Notes: a model not told the origin generated them from the sequence alone. A stretch of DNA of 64,000 nt from Rhodosalinus sp041365695 (GCF_041365695.1 NZ_JBGFSJ010000002.1:434001-498000); one strand, 5' to 3'; shown: positions 47,328 through 55,850, numbered from the stretch's first letter. Made by a program: numbers and translations.

Positions 47328-48626
47328 TCAGATCACCGCGCGCAACTGTTGCCTCGGGGCCGCGGTGCCGCGTTCCAGCGCGTCGTAGGGATCCTCTGCC
47401 GCGAGCATCATGTCCACGACATGCCGCAGGAGCTGCCGTCGGCTCGCCGAGGCATAGAAGCCGCCCGGCACCTGGCTCGTTTCCAGAAGGTAGCGGCGAT
47501 ACTCCCGGTAGGCGCGCGTGTCGGGCCGGCGGGCTGACGCGAAGAAGGCGGCGAGCGGCTGATCCGACACGAATTCGGGCTTTGCGTAGACCGCCCGCCC
47601 GAAGGCTTTCACCGGAACGCCGCGCCAGAGCGCCTGCTGTCCGGCGGTGGAATTGACGGTGACGGCGCTGCGCGCCTCGGCCAGGAGCCGGGCAAGCTTG
47701 CCGCCGCGGACATAGTGCACCCGGTCGGCCACGCCATGCGCCGCGGCCGCGCGCGCGAGCGCGGCGCGAACGGCCGCGCGGCCGTCTTCGAGCGGGTGCG
47801 CCTTGACCACCAGGTGATGGTGGCGCGGGGCGCCCCGCGCGAAATCGCGCACGCAGAGCTCCACGAACTCGGTCATGCTGGCGAAGGGCGAATGCGCCCG
47901 GAAGGAGCTGTCATGCTCGAGCTGAAGCAGCACGAGGTGATAGGGGAACGCGCCGCGGCGAATCCGCCATGTCGCCAGCGCACGTTCCAGCGCGTGGGCC
48001 GGCATCCAGAGAAGCCGCCGGAGATAGAGACGGAATTCCCGCGTCACCGGAAGATCGCGGTGGGGCCGGAAATGGCGGTAGCCGCCGTTCCGAAGCATGA
48101 CGTGGGCATGGTAGAGCGCGCCGTAGAAGATGTGCTGGCGCATGTCGCCCCAGCGCGCGGGTGCCTGCGGTTGCTCCAGCTCGCCATGCGCGAGCGCCGC
48201 CCGCATCCGGGCGACCGTCATGTCCATCAGCCGCGAGTTGCCGTTCGACCCTCCGCGCTCGTAGGTCACCCAGTAGGGGCGAAGATAGCCCTCCTCGAAG
48301 ACATGGACGCGCAGCCCCCGCTCCCGCGCCTGCGCCACCGCGACGGCGTGGACGGGTCGCGTGTCGCCGTAGAGCACGATGTCGCTGATCCCCTTTTCGG
48401 CCACGAGACGTTCGAGCGCCGCGGGCCATGCCTCGACGGGAGACCGGAACGGGATGTAGGAGGCGCGGTCGCGCCAGAACGCCCGGTCGCCCGCGTTGAA
48501 GCCGACGCGCCAGACGATGCCCCCCGCCTGGCGCAGCATCGCGCCGAGCGCGTCGAAGAACGGCCCGTGCGGTCCCTGCAAGAAGAGGAACACGCGCGAG
48601 GATGGCGGTGTCGCGATGGTGGTCAT
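47328..48626 (-). CDS. kpsS: Capsular polysaccharide beta-Kdo transferase, KpsS-like
   Basis: 432 residues, single-repeat relative of KpsC: FLFLQGPHGPFFDALGAMLR at the N-terminus, YGDTRPVHAVAVAQARERGL, and EARSAVTVNSTAGQQALWRG then VPVKAFGRAVY. KpsS puts the first Kdo on the phospholipid terminus for export. First gene of a leftward operon; divergent from ribE across 85 bases. Confidence 0.88.
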   Translation of the reverse strand: MTTIATPPSSRVFLFLQGPHGPFFDALGAMLRQAGGIVWRVGFNAGDRAFWRDRASYIPFRSPVEAWPAALERLVAEKGISDIVLYGDTRPVHAVAVAQARERGLRVHVFEEGYLRPYWVTYERGGSNGNSRLMDMTVARMRAALAHGELEQPQAPARWGDMRQHIFYGALYHAHVMLRNGGYRHFRPHRDLPVTREFRLYLRRLLWMPAHALERALATWRIRRGAFPYHLVLLQLEHDSSFRAHSPFASMTEFVELCVRDFARGAPRHHHLVVKAHPLEDGRAAVRAALARAAAAHGVADRVHYVRGGKLARLLAEARSAVTVNSTAGQQALWRGVPVKAFGRAVYAKPEFVSDQPLAAFFASARRPDTRAYREYRRYLLETSQVPGGFYASASRRQLLRHVVDMMLAAEDPYDALERGTAAPRQQLRAVI

Positions 48627-48711
48627 CCGGCCTCGAGCCCGCTAGATCGATGGCAGGCTACACCAGCTTTGGGACGGAAATAAGGTCCGTCGCGGCAGAA
48701 GGAGATGCGCG

Positions 48712-49299
48712 ATGTTTACGGGGATCGTCACGGATGTGGGCACGCTGCGCGCGCTGGAGCGGCGCGGCGATCTGCGCGCGCGGATCGCCACGGGATACGA
48801 CGCCTCCGGCATCGAGATCGGCGCCTCGATCGCCTGCGACGGGGTCTGCCTGACCGTCGTGTCGCTGGGCGAGGACTGGTTCGAGGTCGATGTGAGCGCC
48901 GAAACCGTGTCGAAGACCGGTCTGGGGAACTGGGCGCCGGGGCGCCGCGTCAACCTGGAGCGCGCGCTCTGCGTGGGCGACGAGCTTGGCGGGCACATCG
49001 TGTCGGGCCATGTGGACGGCGTGGCCGAGGTGGTCGCGGTGTCCGACGAAGGCGACAGCACCCGGGTGCGCCTGCGCGCGCCAGAGACGCTGGCCCGTTT
49101 CATCGCGCCGAAGGGATCGGTCGCCCTCAACGGGACATCGCTGACCGTGAACGAGGTGGAGGGGGCCGAGTTCGGCATCAACTTCATTCCCCACACCAAG
49201 GAGGTCACCACCTGGGGCGATGTGCGGGTGGGCGATCTGGTGAACCTCGAGGTCGACATGCTGGCGCGCTATGTCGCGCGACTGGCCGAGGCGGGGTAG
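48712..49299 (+). CDS. ribE: Riboflavin synthase alpha chain
   Basis: Dismutates two 6,7-dimethyl-8-ribityllumazine to riboflavin. 195 residues with two lumazine-binding repeats: MFTGIVTDVGTL with ACDGVCLTVV, and GHIVSGHVDGVAEV with VALNGTSLTVNEVEG. ATG 48712 follows GAAGGAGA. Separated from ribD by the capsule genes. No ribBA or ribH follows within the window. Confidence 0.96.
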   Translation: MFTGIVTDVGTLRALERRGDLRARIATGYDASGIEIGASIACDGVCLTVVSLGEDWFEVDVSAETVSKTGLGNWAPGRRVNLERALCVGDELGGHIVSGHVDGVAEVVAVSDEGDSTRVRLRAPETLARFIAPKGSVALNGTSLTVNEVEGAEFGINFIPHTKEVTTWGDVRVGDLVNLEVDMLARYVARLAEAG

Positions 49300-49372
49300 G
49301 GCGCCCTTGCCGTAGCGCCGCGGGTCGCGGCGGTGTAGCCTAGCGGCGTCGCGTCGATGCCGGAGACCGTCC

Positions 49373-50053
49373 ATGACGCCCAGAGCTTCTGCCGCGCCCT
49401 ACCGTATCGCGGGCGTCGTCTACCTCGTCCTGATCGCGGCGGGCCTCTCCTCCGAGGCCGTGTTCCGTGCACCGCTCTCCGGGCTCGCCGACCTCTCGGC
49501 GCTGCCGGGCGGCGCGGATGGGGCGGTGGCCGCGTTGCGCGCCGCGCTTCTCCTCGACACGCTGATGGCGCTTTCGGACGTGGTGCTGGGCGCGCTTCTT
49601 CTCGTGATCCTGCGCCCGGCGGGCGAGGCGCTCGCGCTCATGGCGTTCAGCCTGCGCCTCGTGCAGGCGGCAGTTCTGGGCGCGGGGCTCGTGCTGCATC
49701 ATGGTGCGGCGCTTGCGCTCGACGGGGGCGCGGCGGCCGGCCTCGCGCCCTTCCTTCTTTCGCTCCATGCCCATGCCTACGACATGGGGCTTGTCTTCTT
49801 CGGGGGGAGTTGCCTTGCGACGGGCGTACTGCTCCTGCGGCATCCCGCCTTTCCGGCGGCGCTCGGCTGGGGGATCGGCGCGGCGGGGATCGTCTATCTG
49901 TCGGGGAGCGCGCTGCGCTTCCTCGCGCCGGGCCTCTCGGCGGGTTTCGCCCCGGCCTACATGGTGCCGCTGGTGGCCGAACTTGCGCTCGCGCTCTGGC
50001 TTGTCTTCGGGGCGCGGGGCCGGGTCGCGCGTGCGCGCCCGGCCGCCGCTTGA
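49373..50053 (+). CDS. DUF4386 family membrane protein
   Basis: 226 residues with six predicted membrane helices. AAPYRIAGVVYLVLIAAGL at the start and repeated Ala/Leu helices, with the family feature of a sheltered SLHAHAYDMGLVFFG segment near 130-145. Role unknown in all members that I know. Converges with the DsrE-like gene, 4 bases apart. Confidence 0.75.
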   Translation: MTPRASAAPYRIAGVVYLVLIAAGLSSEAVFRAPLSGLADLSALPGGADGAVAALRAALLLDTLMALSDVVLGALLLVILRPAGEALALMAFSLRLVQAAVLGAGLVLHHGAALALDGGAAAGLAPFLLSLHAHAYDMGLVFFGGSCLATGVLLLRHPAFPAALGWGIGAAGIVYLSGSALRFLAPGLSAGFAPAYMVPLVAELALALWLVFGARGRVARARPAAA

Positions 50054-50057
50054 TGCT

Positions 50058-50492
50058 TCAGAAGGACCAGACGGCGGCGCCGTCGTCCAGAAGCGCATCG
50101 GCCATCGCCGGGGGCTGCGCCACGCCGACGCCGTCCATCAGCACCTCGGGGCCTTCGCCGCGACCCGGCAGGTAGATCGCGCACACCTCTGCGGTGGCGC
50201 CGTTCGAGATCGCGGCCTTCAGCAGGCCCTGCGGGCTCATGTCTTTCGGCGGCTGGCCGGCGGTCGCGGTTTCGGGCGCCTCGTCGAGCGCGATGTCGCC
50301 GCCCGGCCCGCAAAGCAGGATGCGCACCTCCGCACCCTTTTGCAGCGCCTGCATGGTCAGCACCATGCTCATCAGCTGGGTCTGCGGGTTCTCCGAGGTG
50401 ACGACGGTGACGAGTTTCTCTTCCATCTCGGCCACTGCGGGGCCGGCGATGAAAGCGGCCGCGGTGGCGGCCTTCAAGACTGTCTTGAGCAT
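50058..50492 (-). CDS. DsrE-like periplasmic protein in sox locus
   Basis: 144 residues, signal peptide about 1-21 (FIAGPAVAE). Pattern VTVVTSENPQTQLMSMVLTMQAL followed by VRILLCGPGGDIAL resembles the DsrE/TusD fold (sulfur-carrier or heterodisulfide-related proteins), but with export signal. The single Cys in LLCGPGG and C-terminal CAIYLPG might carry sulfur. Last gene of the leftward sox arm, with an ATTC/GAAT palindrome 66 bases upstream. Assignment by pattern. Confidence 0.6.
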   Translation of the reverse strand: MLKTVLKAATAAAFIAGPAVAEMEEKLVTVVTSENPQTQLMSMVLTMQALQKGAEVRILLCGPGGDIALDEAPETATAGQPPKDMSPQGLLKAAISNGATAEVCAIYLPGRGEGPEVLMDGVGVAQPPAMADALLDDGAAVWSF

Positions 50493-50557
50493 GAGGGTCC
50501 TTTCGGGACGTTGAAGCGCGTTTCCAGTCCCGACGGTAAAGATATATAATAAAAACG

Positions 50558-50570
50558 GAATACGATATTC
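50558..50570. promoter_or_regulatory. GAAT/ATTC palindrome upstream of DsrE-like gene
   Basis: GAATA-CGA-TATTC, perfect 5-bp arms in an AT-rich stretch (ATATATAATAAAAACGG just before it). Uses the same half-site letters as palindromes ahead of soxX, soxC and soxV, although the half sites face the other way and spacing differs. Confidence 0.4.
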
Positions 50571-50604
50571 TGTCGCAGGGGGCGTTGTGGACGCAGCCGG
50601 GGGC

Positions 50605-51666
50605 TCACTCGGCCGGCTGGAAGCCCTCGATGAGTTGGCGCAGCCCGAGCGCCGCGCCGGCCAGGATCGAAAGCAGCGTCACGGGCGCGCTGACCGCGAG
50701 AACCGAAAACGCCGAGAGGCCCTGACCGACAGAGCAGCCCATGGCGACCACGGCGCCTCCGCCCATCAGCATCGCCCCGAAGATCTGGCGGCGAAGCTCA
50801 CGCGGATCCTCGCAGGCTTCCCAGCGGAAATGTCCCTTGACGAGGGAGCCGATGAAGGCGCCGGCCCACACCCCGGCGATGGAACCAACCGCGAAGCTGA
50901 CCGGCCGCGCGCTGCCGGTCATGGCGAAGAGGATCGATTCGCCGACCGGCGCGGAGAAGGAATGCGACTGGACCGGCAGCGCCTCGAAGCCCGTGGTGGC
51001 CACCCAGGTCGTGCCCGCCCAGCCCGCGACCACCGCCACGCCCACCATCCCGGCCCAGAAGACCGAAGAGGCGTCGCCGCGCAACTCCCGCGAGGCAAGC
51101 GCCAGGGCGCAAAGCGCGAGCCCCGCGGCAAGTCCGACCGCCACGGCCGGCACGCCCGTCCATGCCTCGGCAAGCGCGGGGAGCGCGGGCGCGACGCCTG
51201 TCACGTCGCGTTGCGGGAAGAGCAGGTCGCGCAACGGTGCGAGAGGGCCCATCAGCACCGCATAGGCCGAGACGCCCATCACCAGCACGATGACGAAGCT
51301 GCGAAGGTCGCCGCCGCCCAGCCGCGCGATGGCGCCGTAGCCGCAATTCCCGGCGAGTGCCATGCCATAGCCGAAGGCAAGGCCGCCCAGGATGGAGGCG
51401 AGCGGCATCCATTCGATCGCGTAGTAGAAGCTGAGCTCGGGGCGCACGATGCCCGCCGCCGTCAGCGCGAAAGTGCCGGTCACGGCCACGCCGATGGCGA
51501 GAAGCCACATGTGCATGCGTCGCGCGCTGCCGCCGTAGAGCAGATCCTCGATCGCGCCCAGCGTGCAGAAGCGTCCAAGTCGCGCCGCGAGGCCCAGGAG
51601 TATCCCGCCGCCCGCGCCGATCAGCGCGACCGCCCAGCTTTCGGGGATCATCTCAAGCATCCGCAT
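50605..51666 (-). CDS. soxT: YeeE/YedE family permease (SoxT-type)
   Basis: 353 residues, about ten membrane helices. YeeE motifs: GRFCTLGAIEDLLYGG, GYGMALAGNCGYGAIARLGGG and MLMGGGAVVAMGCSVGQGLSAFSVLA, with the conserved cysteines (GRFC, GNC, GCSVGQG) used by thiosulfate/sulfur-carrier channels such as TsuA. In the Rhodobacterales a YeeE permease next to soxR is called SoxT and is thought to import a sulfur compound for signalling; that role is inferred. Between soxR and the DsrE-like gene on the minus strand. Confidence 0.85.
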   Translation of the reverse strand: MRMLEMIPESWAVALIGAGGGILLGLAARLGRFCTLGAIEDLLYGGSARRMHMWLLAIGVAVTGTFALTAAGIVRPELSFYYAIEWMPLASILGGLAFGYGMALAGNCGYGAIARLGGGDLRSFVIVLVMGVSAYAVLMGPLAPLRDLLFPQRDVTGVAPALPALAEAWTGVPAVAVGLAAGLALCALALASRELRGDASSVFWAGMVGVAVVAGWAGTTWVATTGFEALPVQSHSFSAPVGESILFAMTGSARPVSFAVGSIAGVWAGAFIGSLVKGHFRWEACEDPRELRRQIFGAMLMGGGAVVAMGCSVGQGLSAFSVLAVSAPVTLLSILAGAALGLRQLIEGFQPAE

Positions 51667-51738
51667 CCTCCCGTCGGGGCAGTATGCAGGCGTGAAGACC
51701 GGCGCGCAACGGTCCGGCGGCCGGCCCGGCGCGCCGGG

Positions 51739-52077
51739 TCAGTCGCCGTCGGCGCAGAAGAGATCGTAGACCGTCTCCAGCATCTTGCGGGGACGGTCGT
51801 CGGCGAGACGGTAGTAGATCGCCTTTCCCTCCCGCCGCGGAACGACCAGGCCTTCGAGGCGCAGGCGCGACAGCTGCTGCGACACGGCCGCCTGCCGCGC
51901 CGACAGCAATGCCTCCAGCTCGGTCACCGACTTCTCGCCGGTGACCAGATGGCACAGGATCATCAGGCGGCCCTCATGGCTGATCGCCTTGAGAAACGTC
52001 GAGGCCGTCTCCGCCTTCTCGACGATGCGGTCGAGCTCGGCATCGGACATGTCGGGCTTGAGAACCGGAAGAGACAA
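51739..52077 (-). CDS. soxR: ArsR-family repressor SoxR
   Basis: 112 residues if TTG 52077 is used (GAGGAGG 5 bases upstream); ATG 52050 gives 103. Winged helix ArsR domain: ASTFLKAISHEGRLMILCHL, SVTELEALLSARQAAVSQQLSRLRLEGLV. Cysteines at C(L)CHL and FCADGD; SoxR repressors respond to reduced-sulfur signals through conserved cysteines. Downstream of soxS and the HbpS-like gene in the leftward arm. Known SoxR proteins bind between soxS/soxV and soxW/soxX. Confidence 0.9.
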   Translation of the reverse strand: MSLPVLKPDMSDAELDRIVEKAETASTFLKAISHEGRLMILCHLVTGEKSVTELEALLSARQAAVSQQLSRLRLEGLVVPRREGKAIYYRLADDRPRKMLETVYDLFCADGD

Positions 52078-52121
52078 CGGGACCTCCTCGAGCGCAGGCG
52101 CGGTCGGCGCGTGGCGCTTTG

Positions 52122-52619
52122 TCAGAAAGCGATGTCCATCTCGATGGCCGCAATCCCGGCTTCGGCGCATTCGTCGTCGAGCGCGGGCGTCGGAGCGCCG
52201 GACACGCCGATGGCGGCCACCATGTCACCTTCGCCCGCGACCACCGTCAGCCCGCCCCCGAGGGCGAGCGCCTCGCTCAGCTGGCGGATGCCGAAGGTGG
52301 CCTCGCCGGGCTGGGTCACTTCGGACAGCTCCGTCGTGGGCGTCCCGAAACTCGCCGCCGTCCATGCCTTGCGGTAGGATGTCTCGTGCACGTGGGCGCC
52401 GGCGAACCGGTCGCGCACGAAGACCTGGGGCACGCCGAAGCGGTCGGTCACGGTGACGCCGACCTGGAACCCTTCCGCGCGGCAGTGTTCCAGCGCGGCC
52501 GTCGCCATGCGCATGGCGAGTTCGGGCGTGATCGCGCGGAATTCGACGAATGCATCCTGCGCGGCGGCGGGCAGCCCCGTCCCCGCGGCGAGCGCGAGCG
52601 CGCATACCGTTCTTTTCAT
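52122..52619 (-). CDS. GlcG/HbpS-family heme-binding-like protein in sox operon
   Basis: 165 residues, signal peptide about 1-20 (GLPAAAQ). GlcG/HbpS fold features: GVTVTDRFGVPQVFVRDRFAG, HVHETSYRKAWTAASF, LALGGGLTVVAGEGDMVAAIGVSG, and two C-terminal cysteine/Glu positions (DDECAEAG). Overlaps the soxS stop by four bases (ATGA). Not part of the classic sox gene set; it might bind heme in the periplasm, where four Sox cytochromes are made. Confidence 0.8.
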   Translation of the reverse strand: MKRTVCALALAAGTGLPAAAQDAFVEFRAITPELAMRMATAALEHCRAEGFQVGVTVTDRFGVPQVFVRDRFAGAHVHETSYRKAWTAASFGTPTTELSEVTQPGEATFGIRQLSEALALGGGLTVVAGEGDMVAAIGVSGAPTPALDDECAEAGIAAIEMDIAF

Positions 52620-52996
52620 TGTCTGTCTCCTCCCTCGTTGAAATCCGTGTGATCTTCCAGCATCCGGCCGAGAAGCCCCCAGAAGAAATCCTCTCCCGGA
52701 TAGCCCTCGATCCGGGCGAGCTCCTCGCCGTCTTCCACCAGGATGAAGGTAGGGGTGAAGACGGCGGGCCGGTCGAACGTCACGCCCTCCGGCGCGCCCT
52801 CGCGCAATTGCACGCGCACCAGGGGCGCAAAACGGCCCTCGGCGGTCTTGGGATATTCCGGCGCGACCTGGTCATGCCACGCCTCGCAATAGCTGCATCC
52901 CGGCTGTTCGACCATGACAAGCTCTGCCGCGCGGCCGCCGTCGAAGCCGGGAAGGCCGGCGAGGGCCGCCGCAATGAGAAATCGCTGTACGCGCAT
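52616..52996 (-). CDS. soxS: Periplasmic thioredoxin-like SoxS
   Basis: 126 residues, signal peptide about 1-23 (FDGGRAAE). Redox motif CSYC near residues 34-37 (VEQPGCSYCEAWHDQVAP), and a thioredoxin cis-Pro region VFTPTFILVEDG. SoxS keeps SoxY in its active reduced state. First gene of the leftward arm (soxS - HbpS-like - soxR - soxT - DsrE-like). Confidence 0.9.
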   Translation of the reverse strand: MRVQRFLIAAALAGLPGFDGGRAAELVMVEQPGCSYCEAWHDQVAPEYPKTAEGRFAPLVRVQLREGAPEGVTFDRPAVFTPTFILVEDGEELARIEGYPGEDFFWGLLGRMLEDHTDFNEGGDRQ

Positions 52997-53032
52997 GTAT
53001 ACCGTAGATTGACGCCAAGCTGTCAGTCAACG

Positions 53033-53050
53033 TATTCTGAATATGTGAAT
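53033..53050. promoter_or_regulatory. Palindromic site between soxS and soxV, likely SoxR operator
   Basis: TATTC-T-GAATA (53033-53043), followed by GTGAAT (53045-53050). The same ATTC and GTGAAT elements occur in the sites ahead of soxX and soxC. It lies in the divergent 70-base gap just upstream of the soxV start. Confidence 0.6.
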
Positions 53051-53066
53051 GGATCAAGGAGCGGTG

Positions 53067-53804
53067 ATGCTCGAGATTTCCTTTGCAGGCGCTGCGCTCG
53101 CCGGTCTGCTTTCGTTCTTCACGCCCTGCATCCTGCCCATGGTGCCGTTCTACCTGAGTTACATGGCGGGCATCTCCATGACCGAACTGCGCGGGAACGA
53201 CGAGATCCCGCCGGGCGCGCAGCGGCGGCTCGTCCTCAGCGCCGTGATGTTCGCGCTGGGCGTCACGACCATCTTCGTGCTGCTGGGCATGGGCGCCACC
53301 GCGGTGGGAGAGGCGTTCGCGCAGTGGCGCCAGCCGCTTTCCTACGTGGCGGCGGCGATCCTGGCGGTGTTCGGCCTGCATTTCCTCGGCGTCATCCGAA
53401 TCGGGTTTCTCTATCGCGAGGCGCGCCTGGAAAGTGGCGCGGAGCCCTCGACCATGCTGGGCGCCTATCTGATGGGTCTGGCCTTCGGCTTCGGCTGGAC
53501 GCCCTGCGTGGGCCCGGCGCTCGCCTCGATCCTGATGATCGCGAGCGGCATGGGCGACATCTTCCGCGGCGGGCTGCTGCTTCTGGTCTACGGCCTTGCC
53601 ATGACCGCGCCCTTCATCGTCGCGGCGCTTTTCGCGCGGCCGTTTCTCGCCTGGGTTCAGCGGCACAGGAACAAGATGCAATATGTCGAGAAGGCGATGG
53701 GCGGCATGCTGATCGTTTTCGCGGTACTCATCGCCACGAACACGGTAAACTGGATCGCGAACTGGATGATCGAGGCCTTTCCCGGCTTCACGAGCCTCGG
53801 GTGA
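53067..53804 (+). CDS. soxV: SoxV, CcdA-type thiol electron transporter
   Basis: Inner-membrane protein that passes reducing equivalents from cytoplasmic thioredoxin to SoxW and SoxS targets. 245 residues, six helices. Redox cysteines in FFTPCILPMVPFYLSY (near residue 21) and FGWTPCVGPALASIL (near 148), typical of CcdA. ATG 53067 chosen since AAGGAG lies 5-10 bases upstream; ATG 53049 is possible. First gene of the rightward arm. Confidence 0.95.
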   Translation: MLEISFAGAALAGLLSFFTPCILPMVPFYLSYMAGISMTELRGNDEIPPGAQRRLVLSAVMFALGVTTIFVLLGMGATAVGEAFAQWRQPLSYVAAAILAVFGLHFLGVIRIGFLYREARLESGAEPSTMLGAYLMGLAFGFGWTPCVGPALASILMIASGMGDIFRGGLLLLVYGLAMTAPFIVAALFARPFLAWVQRHRNKMQYVEKAMGGMLIVFAVLIATNTVNWIANWMIEAFPGFTSLG

Positions 53805-53844
53805 GGTCCGCAGCGACGTCAACGATGACAGGGAGGAGATGCGG

Positions 53845-54435
53845 ATGACGGGACTTGCGACACGGGCGATGGGTGCGCTGGCGGGGGTGCTGCTGGCGCT
53901 GCCGGCGGCGGCGGCCAATGTCGGCGACGACGGGCTGCACAAGACGGCGTGGATGCGCGACACCTTCAAGGACCTGCGCGAGGATCTGGAGGAGGCCAAC
54001 GCCGAGGGCAAGCGCTTCGCGATCATCTTCGAGCAGCGTGGCTGCATCTACTGCACCAAGATGCACGAGGACGTCTTTCCGCGTCCCGAGATCGCCGAGT
54101 ACATCGACGAGAACTTCTTCGTCGTGCAGCTCAACCTGCATGGCGCGGTCGAGGTGACCGACTTCGACGGCGAGACGCGGACGGAGCGCGAGATGGCGCG
54201 CAAGTGGGGGATTCTCTTCACGCCCACGCTGATGTTCCTGCCCGAGGAGGTTCCCGAGGGCGCCACCGCCCCCGAAGCGGCGGTCGTCACCATGCCGGGG
54301 GCCTTCGCGGCGGGAACCACGCTCGACATGCTCACATGGGTCAACGAGAAGCGCTACGAGCTTGACGGGGATGAAGATTTTCAACGCTATCACGCGCGCC
54401 GCATCCAGGAACGCAACGACGGGAGCGCCGACTGA
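53845..54435 (+). CDS. soxW: SoxW, periplasmic thioredoxin
   Basis: 196 residues, signal peptide about 1-23 (LPAAAANVG). Redox motif CIYC (FEQRGCIYCTKMHEDVF) near residue 67-70, and cis-Pro LFTPTLMFLP. Receives electrons from SoxV. ATG 53845 chosen because GGGAGGAG is 6 bases away; ATG 53839 would overlap that site closely. Followed by the soxX operator region. Confidence 0.93.
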   Translation: MTGLATRAMGALAGVLLALPAAAANVGDDGLHKTAWMRDTFKDLREDLEEANAEGKRFAIIFEQRGCIYCTKMHEDVFPRPEIAEYIDENFFVVQLNLHGAVEVTDFDGETRTEREMARKWGILFTPTLMFLPEEVPEGATAPEAAVVTMPGAFAAGTTLDMLTWVNEKRYELDGDEDFQRYHARRIQERNDGSAD

Positions 54436-54455
54436 CCGCGAACATTGTTCCGAAT

Positions 54456-54473
54456 AATTCACTTCTGTGAATT
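54456..54473. promoter_or_regulatory. Palindrome upstream of soxX, likely SoxR operator
   Basis: AATTCAC-TTCT-GTGAATT: perfect 7-bp arms. AT-rich and about 100 bases before soxX, between soxW and soxX where SoxR binds in related organisms. Confidence 0.75.
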
Positions 54474-54556
54474 TGATATTGCGTCACGGGGTCGCGGTGG
54501 CCTACGGTATACAGTGCTATCGGCGTGACGCTGACGGGATAGCCATGGGAGGGAAT

Positions 54557-55045
54557 ATGAAACTTACGCAGAACTTGATGGCTGGGGTCGCTTTCGCCGC
54601 GCTTGCCGGGGCCGCCTCGGCGGCGGACGTCGTTGCGCCCGGGGAAGTGACTTTCGGCGAATACGGCGCGGTGGAAACTTCGCTGACGGGCACGCCGGGC
54701 GACCCCGCGCGTGGTGCCGAGATTATGGTCACCAAGTCGCAGGGCAACTGCATCTCCTGCCACATGGTCACGGCGCTGAACGAAGCGCCCTTCCATGGCG
54801 AGGTGGGCCCGCCGCTCGACGGCGTCGGCGACCGCTGGGGGCCGGCGGAGCTGCGCGGCCTGCTCGTGGATGCGAAGAAGACCTACGAGGGCACGATCAT
54901 GCCGGGCTACTACAAGACGACCGGCTTCACCCGTCCGGGCCAGGGCTTCACCAAGAAGCCCGCCGAGGAACCGCTTCCGCCGCTCCTGAGCGCGCAGGAA
55001 GTCGAGGACGTGGTCGCATTCCTGTCGACGCTCAAGTACGAGTGA
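54557..55045 (+). CDS. soxX: SoxX, monoheme cytochrome c of SoxXA
   Basis: 162 residues, signal peptide about 1-21 (GAASAADV). Single heme site CISCH near residue 67-71, GEVGPPLDGVGDRWGP, Met ligand in GTIMPGYYKTTGFTRPGQG. With SoxA joins thiosulfate to the SoxY cysteine. ATG 54557 follows GGGAGGG. First gene of the core soxXYZAB unit. Confidence 0.95.
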   Translation: MKLTQNLMAGVAFAALAGAASAADVVAPGEVTFGEYGAVETSLTGTPGDPARGAEIMVTKSQGNCISCHMVTALNEAPFHGEVGPPLDGVGDRWGPAELRGLLVDAKKTYEGTIMPGYYKTTGFTRPGQGFTKKPAEEPLPPLLSAQEVEDVVAFLSTLKYE

Positions 55046-55080
55046 TCGGGGCGACCGGGAACCATCAGAGGAGAATTAGG

Positions 55081-55500
55081 ATGGACTTCACCAGACGTGA
55101 AACCCTGGCGCTCGGGGCGGGGGCCGCGGCCCTCACCGTGCTGCCGGCCAGCGCCTTCGCGGCGACCGTGGACGAGCTCATCGCGGAGTTCACCGGCGGC
55201 GCGGATGTCGCCGACGGCGGCGTGACGCTGAACGCCCCCGAGATCGCCGAGAACGGCAACACGGTTCCGATCGAGGTCGCGGCCGACGGTGCGGCATCGA
55301 TCATGGTGCTGGCCGCGGGCAACCCGACCCCGCCCGTCGCCACCTTCCATTTCGGCCCGCTGGCCGGCGCGAGCCGCGCGAGCACGCGGATCCGCCTTGC
55401 GGGCACCCAGGACGTCGTTGCGGTGGCCAAGATGGCTGACGGTTCCTTCGCCCGCACCTCGAAGGAAGTGAAAGTCACCATCGGCGGCTGCGGCGGCTGA
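55081..55500 (+). CDS. soxY: SoxY, sulfur carrier
   Basis: 139 residues, Tat signal (FTRRETLALGAG), exported as a complex with SoxZ. The C-terminal GGCGG swinging arm (residues 135-139) carries the covalently bound sulfur intermediates through its Cys. Ribosome site AGGAGAATT precedes ATG 55081. Confidence 0.97.
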   Translation: MDFTRRETLALGAGAAALTVLPASAFAATVDELIAEFTGGADVADGGVTLNAPEIAENGNTVPIEVAADGAASIMVLAAGNPTPPVATFHFGPLAGASRASTRIRLAGTQDVVAVAKMADGSFARTSKEVKVTIGGCGG

Positions 55501-55520
55501 GAGATCAGGAGACAAGACAG

Positions 55521-55850
55521 ATGGCAGAAAACGTCAAACCGCGTGTCCGCGTCCCGCGCTCGGCTTCGGCCGGCGAAGTGGCCACCATCAAGACTCTCAT
55601 CAGCCACAAGATGGAGTCGGGCCAGCGCAAGGACAGCGAGGGCAACACGATCCCGCGCTCGATCATCAATCGCTTCACGTGCGACTTCAACGGCCAGAAC
55701 GTGATCGACGTCACCATGGAGCCCGCGATCTCGACCAACCCCTATTTCGAGTTCGAGGCGACGATCCCGGAGACGGGCGAGTTCACCTTCACATGGTACG
55801 ACGACGACGGCTCCGTCTACGAGGACGTGCAGTCCGTCGAGGTCAGCTGA
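55521..55850 (+). CDS. soxZ: SoxZ, partner of SoxY
   Basis: 109 residues, no signal of its own (co-exported with SoxY). Ig-like fold typical of SoxZ: KPRVRVPRSASAGEVATIKT, NPYFEFEATIPETGEFTFTW, DDGSVYEDVQSVEVS. ATG follows AGGAGA, 20 bases after soxY. Confidence 0.96.
   Translation: MAENVKPRVRVPRSASAGEVATIKTLISHKMESGQRKDSEGNTIPRSIINRFTCDFNGQNVIDVTMEPAISTNPYFEFEATIPETGEFTFTWYDDDGSVYEDVQSVEVS

Noticed and set aside
42300..48711. FMN riboswitch near riboflavin genes
   Set aside because: ribD overlaps nrdR and ribE has an 85-base leader without the conserved FMN aptamer segments.
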